Source: Paraescarpia echinospica (lineage: Eukaryota > Annelida > Polychaeta > Sabellida > Siboglinidae). Taken from it: DNA of 64,000 bases. Under the pieces are notes generated by a model, which saw only the letters and a list, made by a program, of their open reading frames with translations, ran no database searches and was not told where the DNA came from. Made by a program: the position numbers and the translations under genes. Positions 12,917 through 25,993 of the stretch are shown here, piece by piece (position 1 is the stretch's first letter; each line of letters starts with the position of its first letter). The DNA is taken from positions 32,780,049 to 32,844,048 of the forward strand of contig CM034534.1 in the NCBI GenBank assembly GCA_020002185.1, read 5' to 3'.

Positions 12917-13000
12917 AACGAATATTTGGTCGTTTGGTAAAACCCAGTATCTTCCTGGCCTAAGCCTATTTTTAGACCATTGGCAAAACCAAAACAAAAT
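12917..13000 (-). promoter_or_regulatory. Probable 5'UTR exon and promoter of the TNIP-like gene
   Basis: The first coding exon begins with a splice acceptor (AG at 11835-11834) six bases before its ATG, so a non-coding exon must lie upstream. The best donor is GTAAGT, read on the minus strand at 12916-12911. The UTR exon would therefore end at 12917 and start somewhere near 13000. No TATA box is evident. CpG-containing sequence around 12730-13080 would suit a broad promoter. The transcription start is inferred only. Confidence 0.3.
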
Positions 13001-13900
13001 GGTGTCGCGCTTATATTTATCAGGGCGTTAAATAATATCCGGGTGACGTTTCTGCGCGTGCGCGTATCTAGGGGAATGTATTTAGCACCAACTACGACTG
13101 TCGCGTTTTAATTTATCCGGGCGTTATGTATGTTTATATCTATATATATATAATTACATATAAGTCTATATATAAATTATAAAATGGTTGCTTCCCACAG
13201 ACATACAAAATTTATGTCGTAAAACAGTTTCCTGTCCACGCACACGTCACGTGACTTACTCTTATACTTGGTCACAAATCTGAAACAGCAAATTATAATT
13301 ATGTACTCTAACTATAACGCTCATATTACGATAACAAACGAAACATATTTAACTACTGGATATTATTTATCACTACGTGATCTACTGGTGCCAAATATTA
13401 TGCCTTACGTATGCGCATAAACATCACCCGGATAAATGTAAGCACGACAACGGCATAACGCATGCGCAAGAATTCACAATGACCTACTATTAGTGTAGCG
13501 TAGAAAGCCAAGGAACAACGAACAGACGATCGAAGGATGACGAATAACAATATTGAAGAAGATCGCATCATTGTTTACATGGTGCACTTATGAAATCTTG
13601 TTTACAAAGTATATGATGCTGTTACCTGTATCACACTGCATGACCAGTAAAAACATGAAAATAACACTTCTTTCTTTGATCAACACTAACCAATACTGGC
13701 AATAGCATCTCTTTCGAGTCGCTACCACACGGCGCTGTTTCATATATTGCCGTTGGATGGTATCATCGGATTAATTTATAATAATTATTAATAGTATTTG
13801 TTTGTATTAAATATTATACTGTTATTTCGTGTTAATGGTGCGTGCGTGAACGTGAGTCAGTCAGTGAATCGGTCGGTGAGTCACATGGTCAATACACCAA
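12918..13900. other. Intergenic region upstream of the TNIP-like gene
   Basis: Contains an AT microsatellite near 13140-13180 and CpG-containing stretches near 13030-13080 and 13420-13470. Open frames here are short and lack any family signature. No gene is supported. Confidence 0.5.
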
Positions 13901-13904
13901 AATG

Positions 13905-14250
13905 GGGCACACTACGTCTTTTAGACGTCTTTTAAGCAGTCGATTTTTGGTCAAGCGGACGACATCTCAAAATTACGTCAAAACTACGTGTTTTAGTCTT
14001 TTAGATGTCTTTCTGTTGATATATAAATCACGCCGAGTAAGTGACATCTATTATATATCTTTCTAGAACCTTTTCCGTCTCAGAATGACGTAAAAACGAC
14101 GTCTACTAGATGTATTTCTATTGACATATAAATCACGCTGGTGAATTGACATATTTTAGACATCTTTCTATTGACGTAAACATTACTCTGGAGAATTGAC
14201 ATATCTTAGATGCACTTTATATTGACACCACAATTATGGCGAACAAAGGA
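13905..14250. repeat. AGACGTC/AGATGTC-rich degenerate repeat block (left)
   Basis: Repeated phrases such as TTTTAGACGTCTTTT, CTTTCTATTGACATATAAATCACGC and GAATTGACATATTTTAGA recur about every 70-90 bp. The same vocabulary forms the block at 16880-17715, which suggests subterminal repeats of one element or two insertions of one family. Confidence 0.6.
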
Positions 14251-16879
14251 ATTATTAACTTTTCTGTCTCGGAAAGACTTACTTTGAACAAATAACTATC
14301 TTCCAGCAATAGCATAACGTCGTGTCCACATTAAATTGTCTATATTTTTAATTCGTATATTTGTTTACTTGCATTTTTGTACGACCATTATTCGTGAGAG
14401 TTCATTGCTAATGCATGTTTGCACCTATCCAAAAATGTTACATCATAGACTGCACAACCCCACAGTGTCTGCAGCAAAACTACGTATTGCAATACTCTAA
14501 TTATTGTACTATTGGACATCAGGAAATTACATGACAAGTTGATTGAAGTAATTTGGCCTGATGTGCGTAAATTTGAAGAAGACACTGACCACATTTGTTC
14601 ATTAACAAGATTTAACAAGATTGCCATCCAGAGAATTAACTCTAGATGGCAGGTGGACAAGGAAGCCCGTTAGCTTATCGAGAGTCCAACCCTTTTATCT
14701 ACATATGTCAAATGTATTTAGTATAGTTCCCTTATGAATTAATTAGCTTATTTTGTAGCATGGAGCTCTGCTGATCAAACCAGGGGCGATTCGGATTCCG
14801 GAATCAGAATTGAAGGCTAATTTCGATTCAAGAAATTGAATCAGAATCGGTTAGTATGACTGTAGTGGAATCAGTTTAGGTGGAATTGGAATCAGTTGAT
14901 GTAAATAAAAGCAGTGGAATCATTGCTTTGAGTTTAATCAGAATTGCTTACTATTTTGTTTCCTTAAGCGCTATTGGGTTAATTTAGAGAAAGCCAGGTT
15001 GCTATGCTTTTTAAATTACCTTGGTACTTGTAAAATGTACATACAAGTATAATTTTTTTTACATCAACCGATTCCAATTCTGGAATCGGAATCAGCCTTC
15101 ATTTCTGGAATCGGAATTGCTCCGGGTCTGATCGACACATATATTATTATAGTGGAATAAAAAGAGCAATGGTGGAATCGGATTCAAAAAATATGCTGTC
15201 ATTTGAATCTTCATAGTGTGGATGGAATTGAAATCAAACAAGTTACAGTAGTTGGAACTGGAATCGTTGATGTGGAATTAACCACAGATCTGCTGTCAAC
15301 AGCCCTATATTGTATATTCATTGTGCACATTTAGAATACAAGCATATGTTAAATGGTTACTCAACTGTTATGTAATCATGTAACTAGTTCATTTTGACAT
15401 CTTATGACATATAATTTATGACACCATAGGCGGCGGAACCTGGGGGGGGCTGTAGTCCCTCCCTATTGTTGGTGGGGTGCTAGAGATAGGCACTAATTTG
15501 GGAATGGGTGTAGCAGTTGGAGGGTTTGGGTCATCCTCAAGGGGGTGCTGTTTGATGATTTTGGTCATCCTAAAGGGGGTGTAATTGGAGGTTTTTGGTC
15601 AGTCTCAAGGGGTTGCAGTTCGATCGAGGTTTGCGGTCAACCTCAAGGGGATTGAGTTGAGGTTTTTGGTCAACAATTGTGAACATCACAAATTTTTTTT
15701 AACAGCTCCCCCCACTCACACAAACCCCCCGTCTTCCAATGTAAATGTCCGATAGCGGAGTTGTGCTGATGAAGCTCCGGCTCAGCCCCCCCCCAGCTTC
15801 AGTTATATTAAAATATGCTGGTCACAGAATTATCTAGATAAGCAGTCAATTTCACAAACGTCTCGTCACTTTTCTCAATATGCCCCTTGAGAAAACTGGA
15901 ACGATGTCAGTGATAGTTTGCAAAATTCCTGGACATTTGTATATCTGAGTGGAATGATATTTCTGTAGTGATAACATTAGTTCATATTTCTATAATAAAA
16001 TTAATTACTAACGTAATATGATTAGATGCAACCGAAAAGAAGAATTGCCATTTACACAAAAGTTTGCTTGTAATAATGGCATGATATCTTGAAAACACAT
16101 AAGTTTTTTGTCTTTTACATAGGGTGTGTCATAGACAGCCATAGTCTCGCTTAACCGATGCTTGCTCGGCTGCGTGAATTCGTCGAGAAAGAGATTATGA
16201 TGATCATCATCTATACTGTTAATGTGTAACACCCAATGGACAACTACAGACAATTTAGAACAAAGATAAGAAGGACACACACAAGGCATAATAAATTTAA
16301 GGACTCTCCGTCATATGGCACCACTTCATTTTTAGTTTTACAGAAATTAAAACGTACCCAAAAATACCCAGGTAAGTGTTTAAAAAAGTTGAATCAGTAT
16401 GGTATTTTAATGTTATATTTGTTTTTAGACGATACTAATTATTTATAGCATTTACTCAATCAGTAAATTTCTTTTCCATTCATTTATAGTCAAGATGCAT
16501 ATTTACTATGTAAACATATTTAAACAGTTATTTAACTTTTGTGGAATCATACAGTTTATGAAAGCCACTTTAACTAACTTGTGGTGATAACCTTTACATA
16601 GACTACAGTTTATCTTGATATACCATATTATGTGATGCATGTTGAACGCTTGCATAATTATTTTGTACAATGGATGGTAGTATATAGTTATGTTTAGTTA
16701 TCTGTCACCACTTATTCAATAAATACATTGTGATGACACGTGCGAATTATTAAGTTGTTTCCAATGGTGTGTGTTTGCGGTAGAATTACAAATTTAAAAT
16801 CTGTAACCTTCATATGGTACAATTGATCTCATTGCCTTCAATTGTAGGAGCTAATGAAGCACACGTTTCTCATATAAAT
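14251..16879. other. Non-coding stretch with GAATCGGAATTG-rich and G-rich segments
   Basis: At 14790-15290 there is a degenerate low-complexity run of GGAATCGGAATTG-like words. At 15430-15800 a G-rich segment repeats the phrase 'TTTTGGTCA-(TCCTAAAG)-GGGGGTG', ending in C-runs. A short unrecognised frame (minus, 16289-16008) has no supporting motif. I see no gene. Confidence 0.45.
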
Positions 16880-17715
16880 GATGTACCGAGTATGACGTTT
16901 TTTCGCTTTATATTACATACAAATTAGACATTTGTGATGTATGAAAAACGTCTCAAGGTTGACAGTGTTTAGATGTATAATGGTGATATTGTTTAATGTT
17001 AAAAATACAATTCAAGGTCAAAGTTTAAAAGACGTCTCAATAATGATGAGGTCTAAGAAATTAATATTTTAAATGTTTTGGTATGTTTTTTATGCTTAAA
17101 AGATGTCTGAAGGTTGACATACAAATTGAGACATCATTTTAGATTTTCACTGGCTACAAATATGATGTATTTTAAGATATTGAAAAAGACTCCTTTTATA
17201 CATTTTTGACGTTTAAAACAACAAAAGACATCTCTTAGACGTCTATTTTTGACGTCTATAATAAGTCTCAAGATTTATGCAAAACAATTGACGCAATTTA
17301 GACTTTCACTCGCTACCTAAATTTGACGCCTTTTAGAAGCAAAAAAGACATCTTTCAGACGTCCATTTTTGACGTCGAAAAGACTTCTCAGGATTTGAGA
17401 CTTTCACTGGCTACCTAAATTTGAGTTTTTTTAGATGTCAAAAAAACACATCTTTTAAACGTCTATTTTTGACATCTAAAAGATGTCTCACAATTTACGT
17501 AAAGAAATTGATGCAATTTTGACTTTCACTGGCTACCTAAATTTGACGTCTTTTAGATGTCAAACAAAAGACATATTTTAGACGTCTATTTTTGACATCT
17601 AAAAGATGTCTCACAATTTACATAAAAACGTTGACGCAATTTAGTCTTTCACTGGCTACCTGAACTTGACCGCCGTTAGACGTCAAAAAAAGACGTCTTT
17701 TAGACGTCAAAATAT
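16880..17715. repeat. AGACGTC-rich tandem repeat, about 120-bp units (right)
   Basis: From about 17150 four or five units repeat the order 'GACTTTCACTGGCTACCTAA ... TTTGACGTCTTTTAGATGTC ... GACGTCTATTTTTGACATC ... GATGTCTCA'. Many words are near-palindromic around GACGTC. The block ends at CCACTTTTGCCCACTGGG (17715-17735), beside the LINE. Confidence 0.75.
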
Positions 17716-17733
17716 ACCACTTTTGCCCACTGG

Positions 17734-20060
17734 GTGGTGAGTATAAAATTAAACATTGATTGGGAGGATGAATTTTCCAATCACCAGGAGGATGTGCAAA
17801 CTCAATGGGATATATTTACTTCTAAACTTAGAAATGCAGAAGAAAAATGCATACCAAAGAAGGTGATAACGGAAAGAGCCAGAAAATACCCAGTTCCACT
17901 GGACGTGAAAATCCGCACCAAATCAAAAGAAAAAACAGGTTGTGAAACAAATATTTTCTCTCCAAAGATGCCCAAACTTATCATTAATTATGTCGGCTGC
18001 GAAATCATGTCAGGAAATTGATGACAAAAAAGGCACAGAAACTATATGAAAACAATATCATAAATCAAATAAAACAGAATCCCATGCAAGAAGTTCTGGC
18101 AATATGCGCAGACGAAAGTGAACACAAGAATATGGGAATATCCAATTAATAAAAAGTAGACAAGGATGATCTGACAACATATTTGGAAAAAGCACAGGTA
18201 TTGGCAAATCATTTATCTTCCATATTTACGAGAGAGCCACAAGGAAACATTCCGGAGGAGCCAACAAGATGTCATAACAAAGTTTAATTTTGCACTATCA
18301 ATCCATCGATATAGTGGCATTGAAGCTAAAATAAACTAAAAACATTCAAATCGTCAGAACCTGATGGCCTCCATCCTCGTGTACTAAACGAATTGGCAGA
18401 GAGTATCAGCACTCCACTATCCATAATTTTTAACACGTCGCTGAAAACAAGCATGCTACCAACATACTGGAAAATAGCAAACATATCTGCAATTCACAAG
18501 AAAGGAAGCAAAAATCAAACGCAAAACTACCGGCCAGTCAGTCTAACGAGCATAGTAGAGAAAATAATGGAGGGACTAGTCAGAGATACCATCATTAAAC
18601 ACTTGAAAAATAATGACCTGTTGAGTGACAAGAAATTTGGTTTTATCAAAGGTCGGTCTACATTTCTCCAATTATTGAAAGTACTCGATCGAGCTCATGG
18701 ACTGAGACACTAGATAACGGTGGGTGTATTGTACTATACTGTGATTGTATGAAAACATTTGACAAAGTTCCACATCTACGACTTATAGAGAAACTCCAGA
18801 GCTATGGAATTCAAGGAAATATTCTAAGCTGGGTTGCAGCTCTGTTGGCCCATAGAAGACAACGTGTAAGGGTCAATAATTCGTTTTCATATTGGCATGA
18901 TGTCATCACCGGCATACCACACGAATCGGTGATTGCCCCCCCCTCCCACTTTTAGTTATATTTATTAATGACTTACCTGATGTTATAAAGAGCTCCGAAA
19001 TATTCCTGTTTGCAGATTATATGAATTAGCTCTTCCATCCAATTTATACCGAAGTAGATTGCACAAGGCTTAATTCAACAAGATCTTACCCATGCAGAAC
19101 TTTGGACATACGAATCTCTCTTAAAGTTCTACCCAGACAAATGCAGCCATATGAGAATAGAATCATCAACCATAAGAAATGACTGCTACACACTGGGATC
19201 TAATCATATAACGCTGGCAAGTACGAAATATATTGGCGTCACTTTTGACTCATCACTTAACTTCGAGGCACATGTCGGGAAAAAATAATAAAGCCAATTC
19301 AATTATGTGGATAATTCGTCGCACTTTTGATTACATGGATGAACATGGTGTTTTTTCACTGTTTTTAAATTTCTCGTCCGTCCACATATTGAATATACAA
19401 ATCAAGTATGGGCTCCGTTCTTAATGAAACACATTACAGCTCTTGAATATGTTCAGTGTAGAGCAACCAAATTAATTCCCGGTTTAAAGATCTTGAATAT
19501 AATGAACGTCTACAAAGACTCAAATTACCAACGCTGGCATATCGTCGCCTCAGAGGAGAGACATGATTGACATGTATAAGATTTTAACAGAGAAATATGA
19601 TACAAAGGTGATATCGAACTTTATAACTTTAAGGGATAATGAATCATGTATGAGTGGGCATCACCTAAGATAGTCAAAGGACGATGTCGGTTAAACATAA
19701 AAAATAATTTATGCACCGATACACGGACGATTGGAACAGCCTCCCACAGTCTGTGGTAGAGGCTCCATCAGTCCAGTCCTTTGAGGGAAAATTAGACACG
19801 TTATGGAAAAACCACCTAATTAAGCTCGAACCTAATTGGGACACTTGTGATGGGGCTAACTGGGACAGTGTCCCACTTAACACCAGTGACAGTTCTGAAA
19901 TAGTATCTGTATGTCATCACGCATATGCGTCATATCATTTGCGGACATCAACGGAACATCGAAAACACAACGAGCGTACATCGGTGGGAAACCCTATATG
20001 TAGTGTGACACGTGAAATAATAGATCACACATTGTAGATCTGAGCAACTACTTCTGACTC
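17734..20060 (+). mobile_element. Degenerate CR1/L2/Jockey-group LINE with reverse transcriptase
   Basis: Broken plus-strand frames read in order as one reverse transcriptase. 18393-18713 has PTYWKIANISAIHKKGSK, NYRPVSLTS and GFIKGRST. 18749-18955 has FDKVPHLRLIEKLQSYGI and WVAALLAHRRQRVRVNN. The catalytic FADD box is mutated to FADY with a stop four codons later (about 19008-19030). A late piece (19711-19800) gives WNSLPQSVVEAPSVQSFEGKLD, the usual C-terminal signature. Frameshifts and stops separate all pieces, so the copy is dead. The 5' end is missing; the right border is approximate. Confidence 0.82.
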
Positions 20061-21289
20061 GGGCGGACGTGACGTTTTCATAGCTACAACAGACAGTGAC
20101 TTTAATTTTCTATAGTGTGCTTTTATAGTTTATGTGTTTGCTGACCAACAATTAAATGGAAAAAAATATTTTACTTCTCAGTTATAGCCTATAGGCCCAT
20201 ACGCGTGGGAACAGGGTGCCCCCCTGGTATTTCTCCGAGGAGGAACATACACATATAGACAGCACAGAAGCAGAAGTTACAGCGGCGCAGCGGGGAAAAA
20301 TTTCCAACAGCACCTCCTCCGTCTTCCGATATGTCAGTCGAGTCAACCGAGACGGCCACAGGGTGAAGGAAGATGTGATGATATGCGGCGGCACGGCGAC
20401 GAAACATTGTCGGTGGTGCTGAAGCTCCGGTAGCCCTCCAATATCAATTTCGTTCCCGCGCCACTGTATAGGCCTATATATATTCTTCATTGATATATGT
20501 CCCAGTTGGCCCCATACAATGTCTCAGTTTACCCCGTATACGGGGTAAACTGAGACACAAAATTTGTGCGCATCTTTTGGTACGCTGAGTGTCTCTAGAT
20601 GGGAAGGTAATTTAATATACACATGCTTGTTAAGAAATGTGTTGTTTACCTTGCACGATAGTTTGGTGCCTGTATTTCTATTACTAATTAGTGACCTGTG
20701 TGTGGTGAAAAAGGTGATTTTTTCAAGTTAGCTCCGGTCTCCCCTACAATATAGTCAATCACTGTATATGTATATTATAACCATTATCTCCGAATTTAGT
20801 TGCACAAGAGGAGGTGGACATGGCTCGGCCATGAGCCTTATGTGCTACACGGCACGAAGAGGATAAGTAAAGTAAGTAATATATAATAATATGAACATAC
20901 TTACCAAGAAGTTTCAAGAAAGAATGCTTAAATGTTCCGGATACTGACGCAGACATGAAGATGAAATGACATCCAAGACCACCATCTGACTACCAGCGCG
21001 AATGGAAAGAATAAGTAAAAAAAATTATACACAGAAACCGTACAATATATAAATGCAAATCAACAGAAAAATACACTGATAACATTACAGGGCATCGCAT
21101 GAAAATAAAAGTTATAGTGTATATAACACAAGGAAGTTGGCGCTGGCCCAGGAACAGAGGTAGTTTAGACATTCGACCTTCTCCAAAATGGTTCCTTCTC
21201 AGACTCTGGTCACAATGTTAATGTTTTCAGGGTGGCTGTATGCAATGCACTTGACTTTTTTTAGACTTGATGTTCAAACTATTTTTTTG
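20061..21289. other. Intergenic repeat-field segment without a supported gene
   Basis: Probably begins with the 3' tail of the LINE to the left. It contains the perfect palindrome at 20520-20557 and otherwise unremarkable AT-rich sequence. Short frames at 20182-20490 on both strands overlap each other and carry no motif. Confidence 0.45.
20520..20557. repeat. Perfect 38-bp palindrome
   Basis: All 19 base pairs match around the centre GTA|TAC (20538/20539). Each arm is CTCAGTTTACCCC flanked by matching bases. It could extrude as a cruciform or be the collapsed junction of two inverted repeat ends. No loop is present. Confidence 0.97.
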
Positions 21290-21906
21290 TACAGAAGGTT
21301 TCAACTCTCATGAGTAACTCTTATGCCTGCAGATGCTTTTTATTGACAAAAAGCGATGTCGTCGGAACATTCAACATATGTGATAACCGAAGGTTTGATA
21401 CGTCTACTTTGTCTTCTTGTGGGATGAATCCCGGTTCTTCTTCCCGTCCGCCCATGGCTTCTCTCAGTGCATAGTCAAGGACTACTGTGAAGAGGTACGG
21501 TGCAAGTGTATCTCCTTGCAGAACTCCTGCCAGGATCCAAACCGTTATGTTTCTCCATCTGGTACCAATAATTTAGCACACGTGGTCTTTTACATTTTGA
21601 CAATAACTTACTAGCTATTCGGGAATACAATAGATCTTCATCATTTTGTGAAAATAAAGAAAGGAAAATGTCTATGGCTGTTATGAGTGCAGCATTAACA
21701 GAGTTATCGATCTAATTAATTTCCATTAGCCTACCCAGTTTTATTATATAGCTGGCTGTAGTCCTCCTTGCACGTAATCCATTCTGATTTGCTCTTAGAA
21801 GGTTATCAATTTCGCTATGTATTTTGTTCAGTACCATCTTTTTGAAAGTCTTCACAACGATGGAATTTAGACTACTTCCTCTATGGGCTATTTCGCTCCC
21901 ATACAT
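21290..21906 (-). mobile_element. RTE-like reverse transcriptase fragment
   Basis: Minus-strand frames 21906-21712 (HRGSSLNSIVVKTFKKMVLN, NQNGLRARRTTASYI) and then about 21545-21290 (GVLQGDTLAPYLFTVVLDYA) are successive RTE-type motifs; the second is the motif around the B/C palm region. A frameshift or indel and several stops separate them. The fragment is antisense to the LINE that follows. Confidence 0.7.
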
Positions 21907-22009
21907 AAATCGCTAGATTTTGGTATCATAATTATTTCCAGGCCATATAATGCAAATAATCATGAACGCAATGTTTAACTGCCTTAATTTGTTTTCAATA
22001 TGTGACGTA

Positions 22010-23335
22010 ACTGGATTCAATATTGACTCTCTTCATTTTACATCGTTTGAGTTTAGTTGTTCTGCTTTAAGAACAGAAAACAGTATGTATCGTACAATAA
22101 GACTGAATCAGAATATAAGGAAATCTCATGCGGAGTTCCGCAAGGATCAATATTAGGTCCATTACTTTTCATCCTATATATAAATGATATTGAATATGTA
22201 TCGGATGTTTTAAATCCTATACTTTTTGCAGATGACACTAGTCTTTTTCATGCCCATACATGCTTTGACACTTATTGAAGAAATAAATGTGCAATTAAAA
22301 AAAATCTCCATGTGGTTTCATACCAATAACCTTTCATTAAACACAACAAACAGGAAGAAATACAGTATATCAAATAAAATAGCACATAATGTAGGAATGC
22401 TAAACAAACTAAAACACTCATCCTATCTCCATTATGAAAACTATTTACACTGCATTAATTTCATCACGTTTACAATATTGTACTCTACTATGGGCAAATT
22501 CATATAGCACAAACCTAAGCAAACTAAAAATACTACAGAAGAAAGCTATTCGGATAATCACATTATCCCAATATATTGCACACTCAAATCCACTGTTCAC
22601 GAAGTTAAAACTATTAAAATTGGATGATATATACAAACATCAGTTAGGCATTTTTATCTATAAAGCAACAAATAAACAACTCCCACATAATATGTCATGA
22701 ATGTTATTGCGAACTGATAATGTACATAAACACAAGCTGAGAAACCTAATGCATATTACATCCAACAAATAAGAACAAACAAGGAAATTCACAACAAATT
22801 ATTCAGGACCAATATTCTGGAATGCACTACCTCAAAACTTACAACTAATTGTATCCCTTAATCAATTTAAGAAGAAACTCAGAGCTGTTATATTTTGTTT
22901 AAATATCGTAACTTATAAATTAACCATAAGCATGCCATCATTTTATTATGGTATAAATGATTAAGTTTGTATTCATGTTTTACTTAAAAATTAGTTAATT
23001 CATTCTTTATATATCATGTTATAATGAGTGCCATCTAATTAGTAGTCAACCTGTTCTATTTATGTATTGTTAGTTGTGTATGGGTACACATTAACTGCAT
23101 CTATGAGAAGCTTTAGTCACTTAGTTCCAGAAGAACTTACTGTCCTACTTTTATGCTTTAATTTTATGGAACAAGGAAACTATTGTTAAATTATTATTTC
23201 TGGTGGTCCTTGCAATAAGCCCCTAGGGGTTTCTAGAGGATCTCCACGGTTGCAATAAAAAATGTTTTTTAAAATGTTTTTATAAACCATTGTACATGTG
23301 TTCATTAATTTGTACTTGTAACCGAAATAAAGTTC
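22010..23335 (+). mobile_element. CR1/Rex1-group LINE, 5'-truncated
   Basis: 22057-22278 reads CGVPQGSILGPLLFILYIND and then an intact FADDTSLF catalytic box. 22280-22700 continues with ISMWFHTNNLSLN, SRLQYCTLLWANSYSTNLSK and LQKKAIRIITLSQY, the usual order in CR1/Rex1-type polymerases. Later frames are broken. The element ends in an AATAAAGTTCATCC tail that grades into the (ATCC)n run at 23333, the typical CR1-like 3' end. It sits directly left of the transposon end at 23405. Confidence 0.83.
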
Positions 23336-23397
23336 ATCCATCCATCCATCCATCCACCCACCCATCCATCCATCCATCCATCCATCCATCCATTCAT
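23333..23397 (+). repeat. (ATCC)n microsatellite at a LINE 3' end
   Basis: About fifteen ATCC/ACCC units follow the polyadenylation-like tail of the LINE. Short tandem repeats of this sort are the normal 3' terminus of CR1-like retroelements. Confidence 0.9.
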
Positions 23398-23404
23398 ATG
23401 GTGA

Positions 23405-23815
23405 CTGTCTGAGAGTCAGCCTCGAGTCGAGTGTAGACGTTCGCAAGTTGCAATTCTCGTTGAATTAATACACGGCTAAGCGTTCTTGTTGCTAACTGCG
23501 ATAATGTAATACGTACCTCTTTGGAATCTTCATATTGATACGCGAAAGCACGTGTGTGTTGTTATTGTTTTCGAATGCATGGGATGCCGATCTCGCTTAA
23601 AGCACGTGACCGAAATAGCGCAGGCGGTCGACAGCGCAATTGGCTTTCGCCAGCTATACCCGGTGTAACGACAACTCTTATTTTGACGATTAAAAAAAAC
23701 AAGTACGCATTTTTTATTAAACCGACTGTGAGTACTAGTTAAACTATTCACACATTACACATCTGGACATAAAAGAACAGGATTGGTGATGGGCAAACGA
23801 ACTGATTGAGCATCT
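23405..23815 (-). mobile_element. Right-end remnant of a third two-gene TTAA transposon ('element 0')
   Basis: This segment is a direct copy of 34690-35055, the right end of element I. Shared stretches include CGACAGCGCAATTGGCTTTC, CATCTGGACATAAAAGAACAGG (one mismatch) and GGGCAAACGAACTGAT. Both carry a minus-strand splice donor at the same place (GTACGT near 23511-23516; GTATGT at 34753-34758). It stops at TTAA (23816-23819) with a terminus AGATGCTCAATCAGTTCG, similar to element I's. The rest of this copy was lost or displaced by the LINE to the left. Confidence 0.75.
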
Positions 23816-23836
23816 TTAAACCTGCAATATCAGTTC
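23816..23836 (+). repeat. TTAA site and left terminal inverted repeat of element I
   Basis: TTAA is followed by ACCTGCAATATCAGTTC. It pairs with the right end at 35039-35059, with 15 of 17 positions identical. Confidence 0.78.
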
Positions 23837-25993
23837 AATTTTATCCTCCTCGCTTTTCTGAATAATTTCCCGAAAAGCAAAGCTATCAAGTATCCATTAT
23901 TGTATCCTGGTTCGTTGGTGCACTTGTGCCACTTCGTTTTGTTGAAATGAATCAACAAACTGCGAAATATTTCGAATTTGGTTTCGCGTCGACGAAGGAG
24001 TCGAAACTACCAATACTTACTTGAACTTGCATCTGGAAGTGGAAACTTGATATAATAGTATCGTGTTCGCGAATTTGGGCGAGACTGACGTCTGACCCTC
24101 GAGATTGGTGCCTCGATCAAGCCATTTTTTTTTATAGTGTTCGCAAGTTTTGATACGATCACACTTTCTTATTTTACGACATTTACGCCGGCGATGGGAC
24201 GTCCCCGGACATATGCCACCGACTCAGCGAAGAAAAGGGCCAAATTATGCAGACAACGGCAATATTCGCGCCAGACGGTTTATTTGGGAAAAACCAATAT
24301 GGATTTGTGGAACGATACAAAAGAAAGAGCTGGAGGAAAAACAGACGCTGCGTTCGCAAAAGTTCTACTTCTAGACAGGTTAGTAATTGCAAAGTAGTCA
24401 GCCTCAACCACGCATATTTATTCGTATGAATATAATGTTATGTTGCTTATTATGTTCAGAAAACCACCACCCCTCAATACTGTGAAAATTTCCATAACAA
24501 TAACAGGTATCAATAGCTTGCGACTGATTTATGTGAGAGCAGAGAATTACTATACAAAGAATTGCATCCCATGTTTGTTAAGTTACAAATCGTTTTGTAC
24601 ATGTAAATTATAGAAGGTCTGTTGTTAGTTTTTTATCTTGGTCTTTCACAAAAAAAACATTAAAATTTATCAATAACATACATTTTGTAATTTGTACTTC
24701 TATATTTACATGTCGAAAAATTTTGTAAATTTATTTTCCGTTTCATTTTTGTTTGTTAAATCAAGCCAGGAAATCAATAATAAAATGCCCCTGACACTGT
24801 TGCTTTCATAAGAGTCATGACTAACTGCTAAGAACTGCTACAATCTTCTTCTAAAGACTTATGGTGACTCAGCCAGCCTTAAGTTTACTCAAGTATAGCC
24901 AGTTTGCAGTGGCACCTTGCAGTCCAGCTAAAGAACAAAGGGGATATTGACCTTTGGACAGTGACAGGTGCTAATCTACCCTCTGGCACTGAGCAAACAG
25001 TAGTTGTGGTATTGCCAGGGATTCACCCACAGCCAGCCAAGTGTCCTCCTCAATAATTAGCAGTGTTGAATGACACATTGGGATCACAACTAAGGCATTG
25101 GGCATTTTGGATGGTTTACTAGTGAATTCCTCAAACTTTGTTTTGTTGAACTATCAGTGAAAAATTTCTAAACTTTTTAAATAACATTTCTTTGTGACTT
25201 TATTTCCTGTGACCTTCTTTCTAGCCCACCTATGTTCTACCTGTACTTAGTTAATTATGTTGGCAATTGGATGGTGAATATTACTGCCATACACAATCCA
25301 GATTGTTTCACATTGTTACCTATGACAATTGTAAATTGTGTATTTGTTTGTTATATACTACTGTTTCACTATTTATACAATAATAACTTTGCCACTCTCA
25401 TATCATTTATTGTAATTGTTTAACAACTGGGCAAATGACCGTTTCACATGTCTTTAGCTGTTATTACTTTTGAAAATGATTTCAGCAGCCTGTATTTCAT
25501 TGTTGTTCTACACTACTGCATTCTGTCAATGTTGATGGGTAGTAATGCTGTCAAACCATGTTCACTTTCACAAATAATCGGACTCATTCCATAATCAAAT
25601 TCATGACTTTGTTTGACAGTTTCAGCACAAAGGCGCAAACTACCTCAACACCACTGTAGCCATCACATATGACACGATCTGTGGTCGCTCTATCGAGCAT
25701 CAGTGGTCGTAGCAGAAGCAGCTCATTGTCAGGTGTCCAGTCACTTCCTGAGGCTGGATGCAGCTCAGGACAGTTAGAACAAACGTAAGTATTAATTGCT
25801 GCTGCTATGCAAACATGATATATATATATAAATCATAGCATCATAATTGGAAGGTATGCAAATACATGCTATTGCATGGTTTTAACAATTATTTTTTATT
25901 CTGACCAGTCTTACATGGGTACAGTTACACCATCTTTGGTTGATAGGGCTTTTGTAAAACTGTCAATTACATTCTACATTTAATTTGCAGTTC

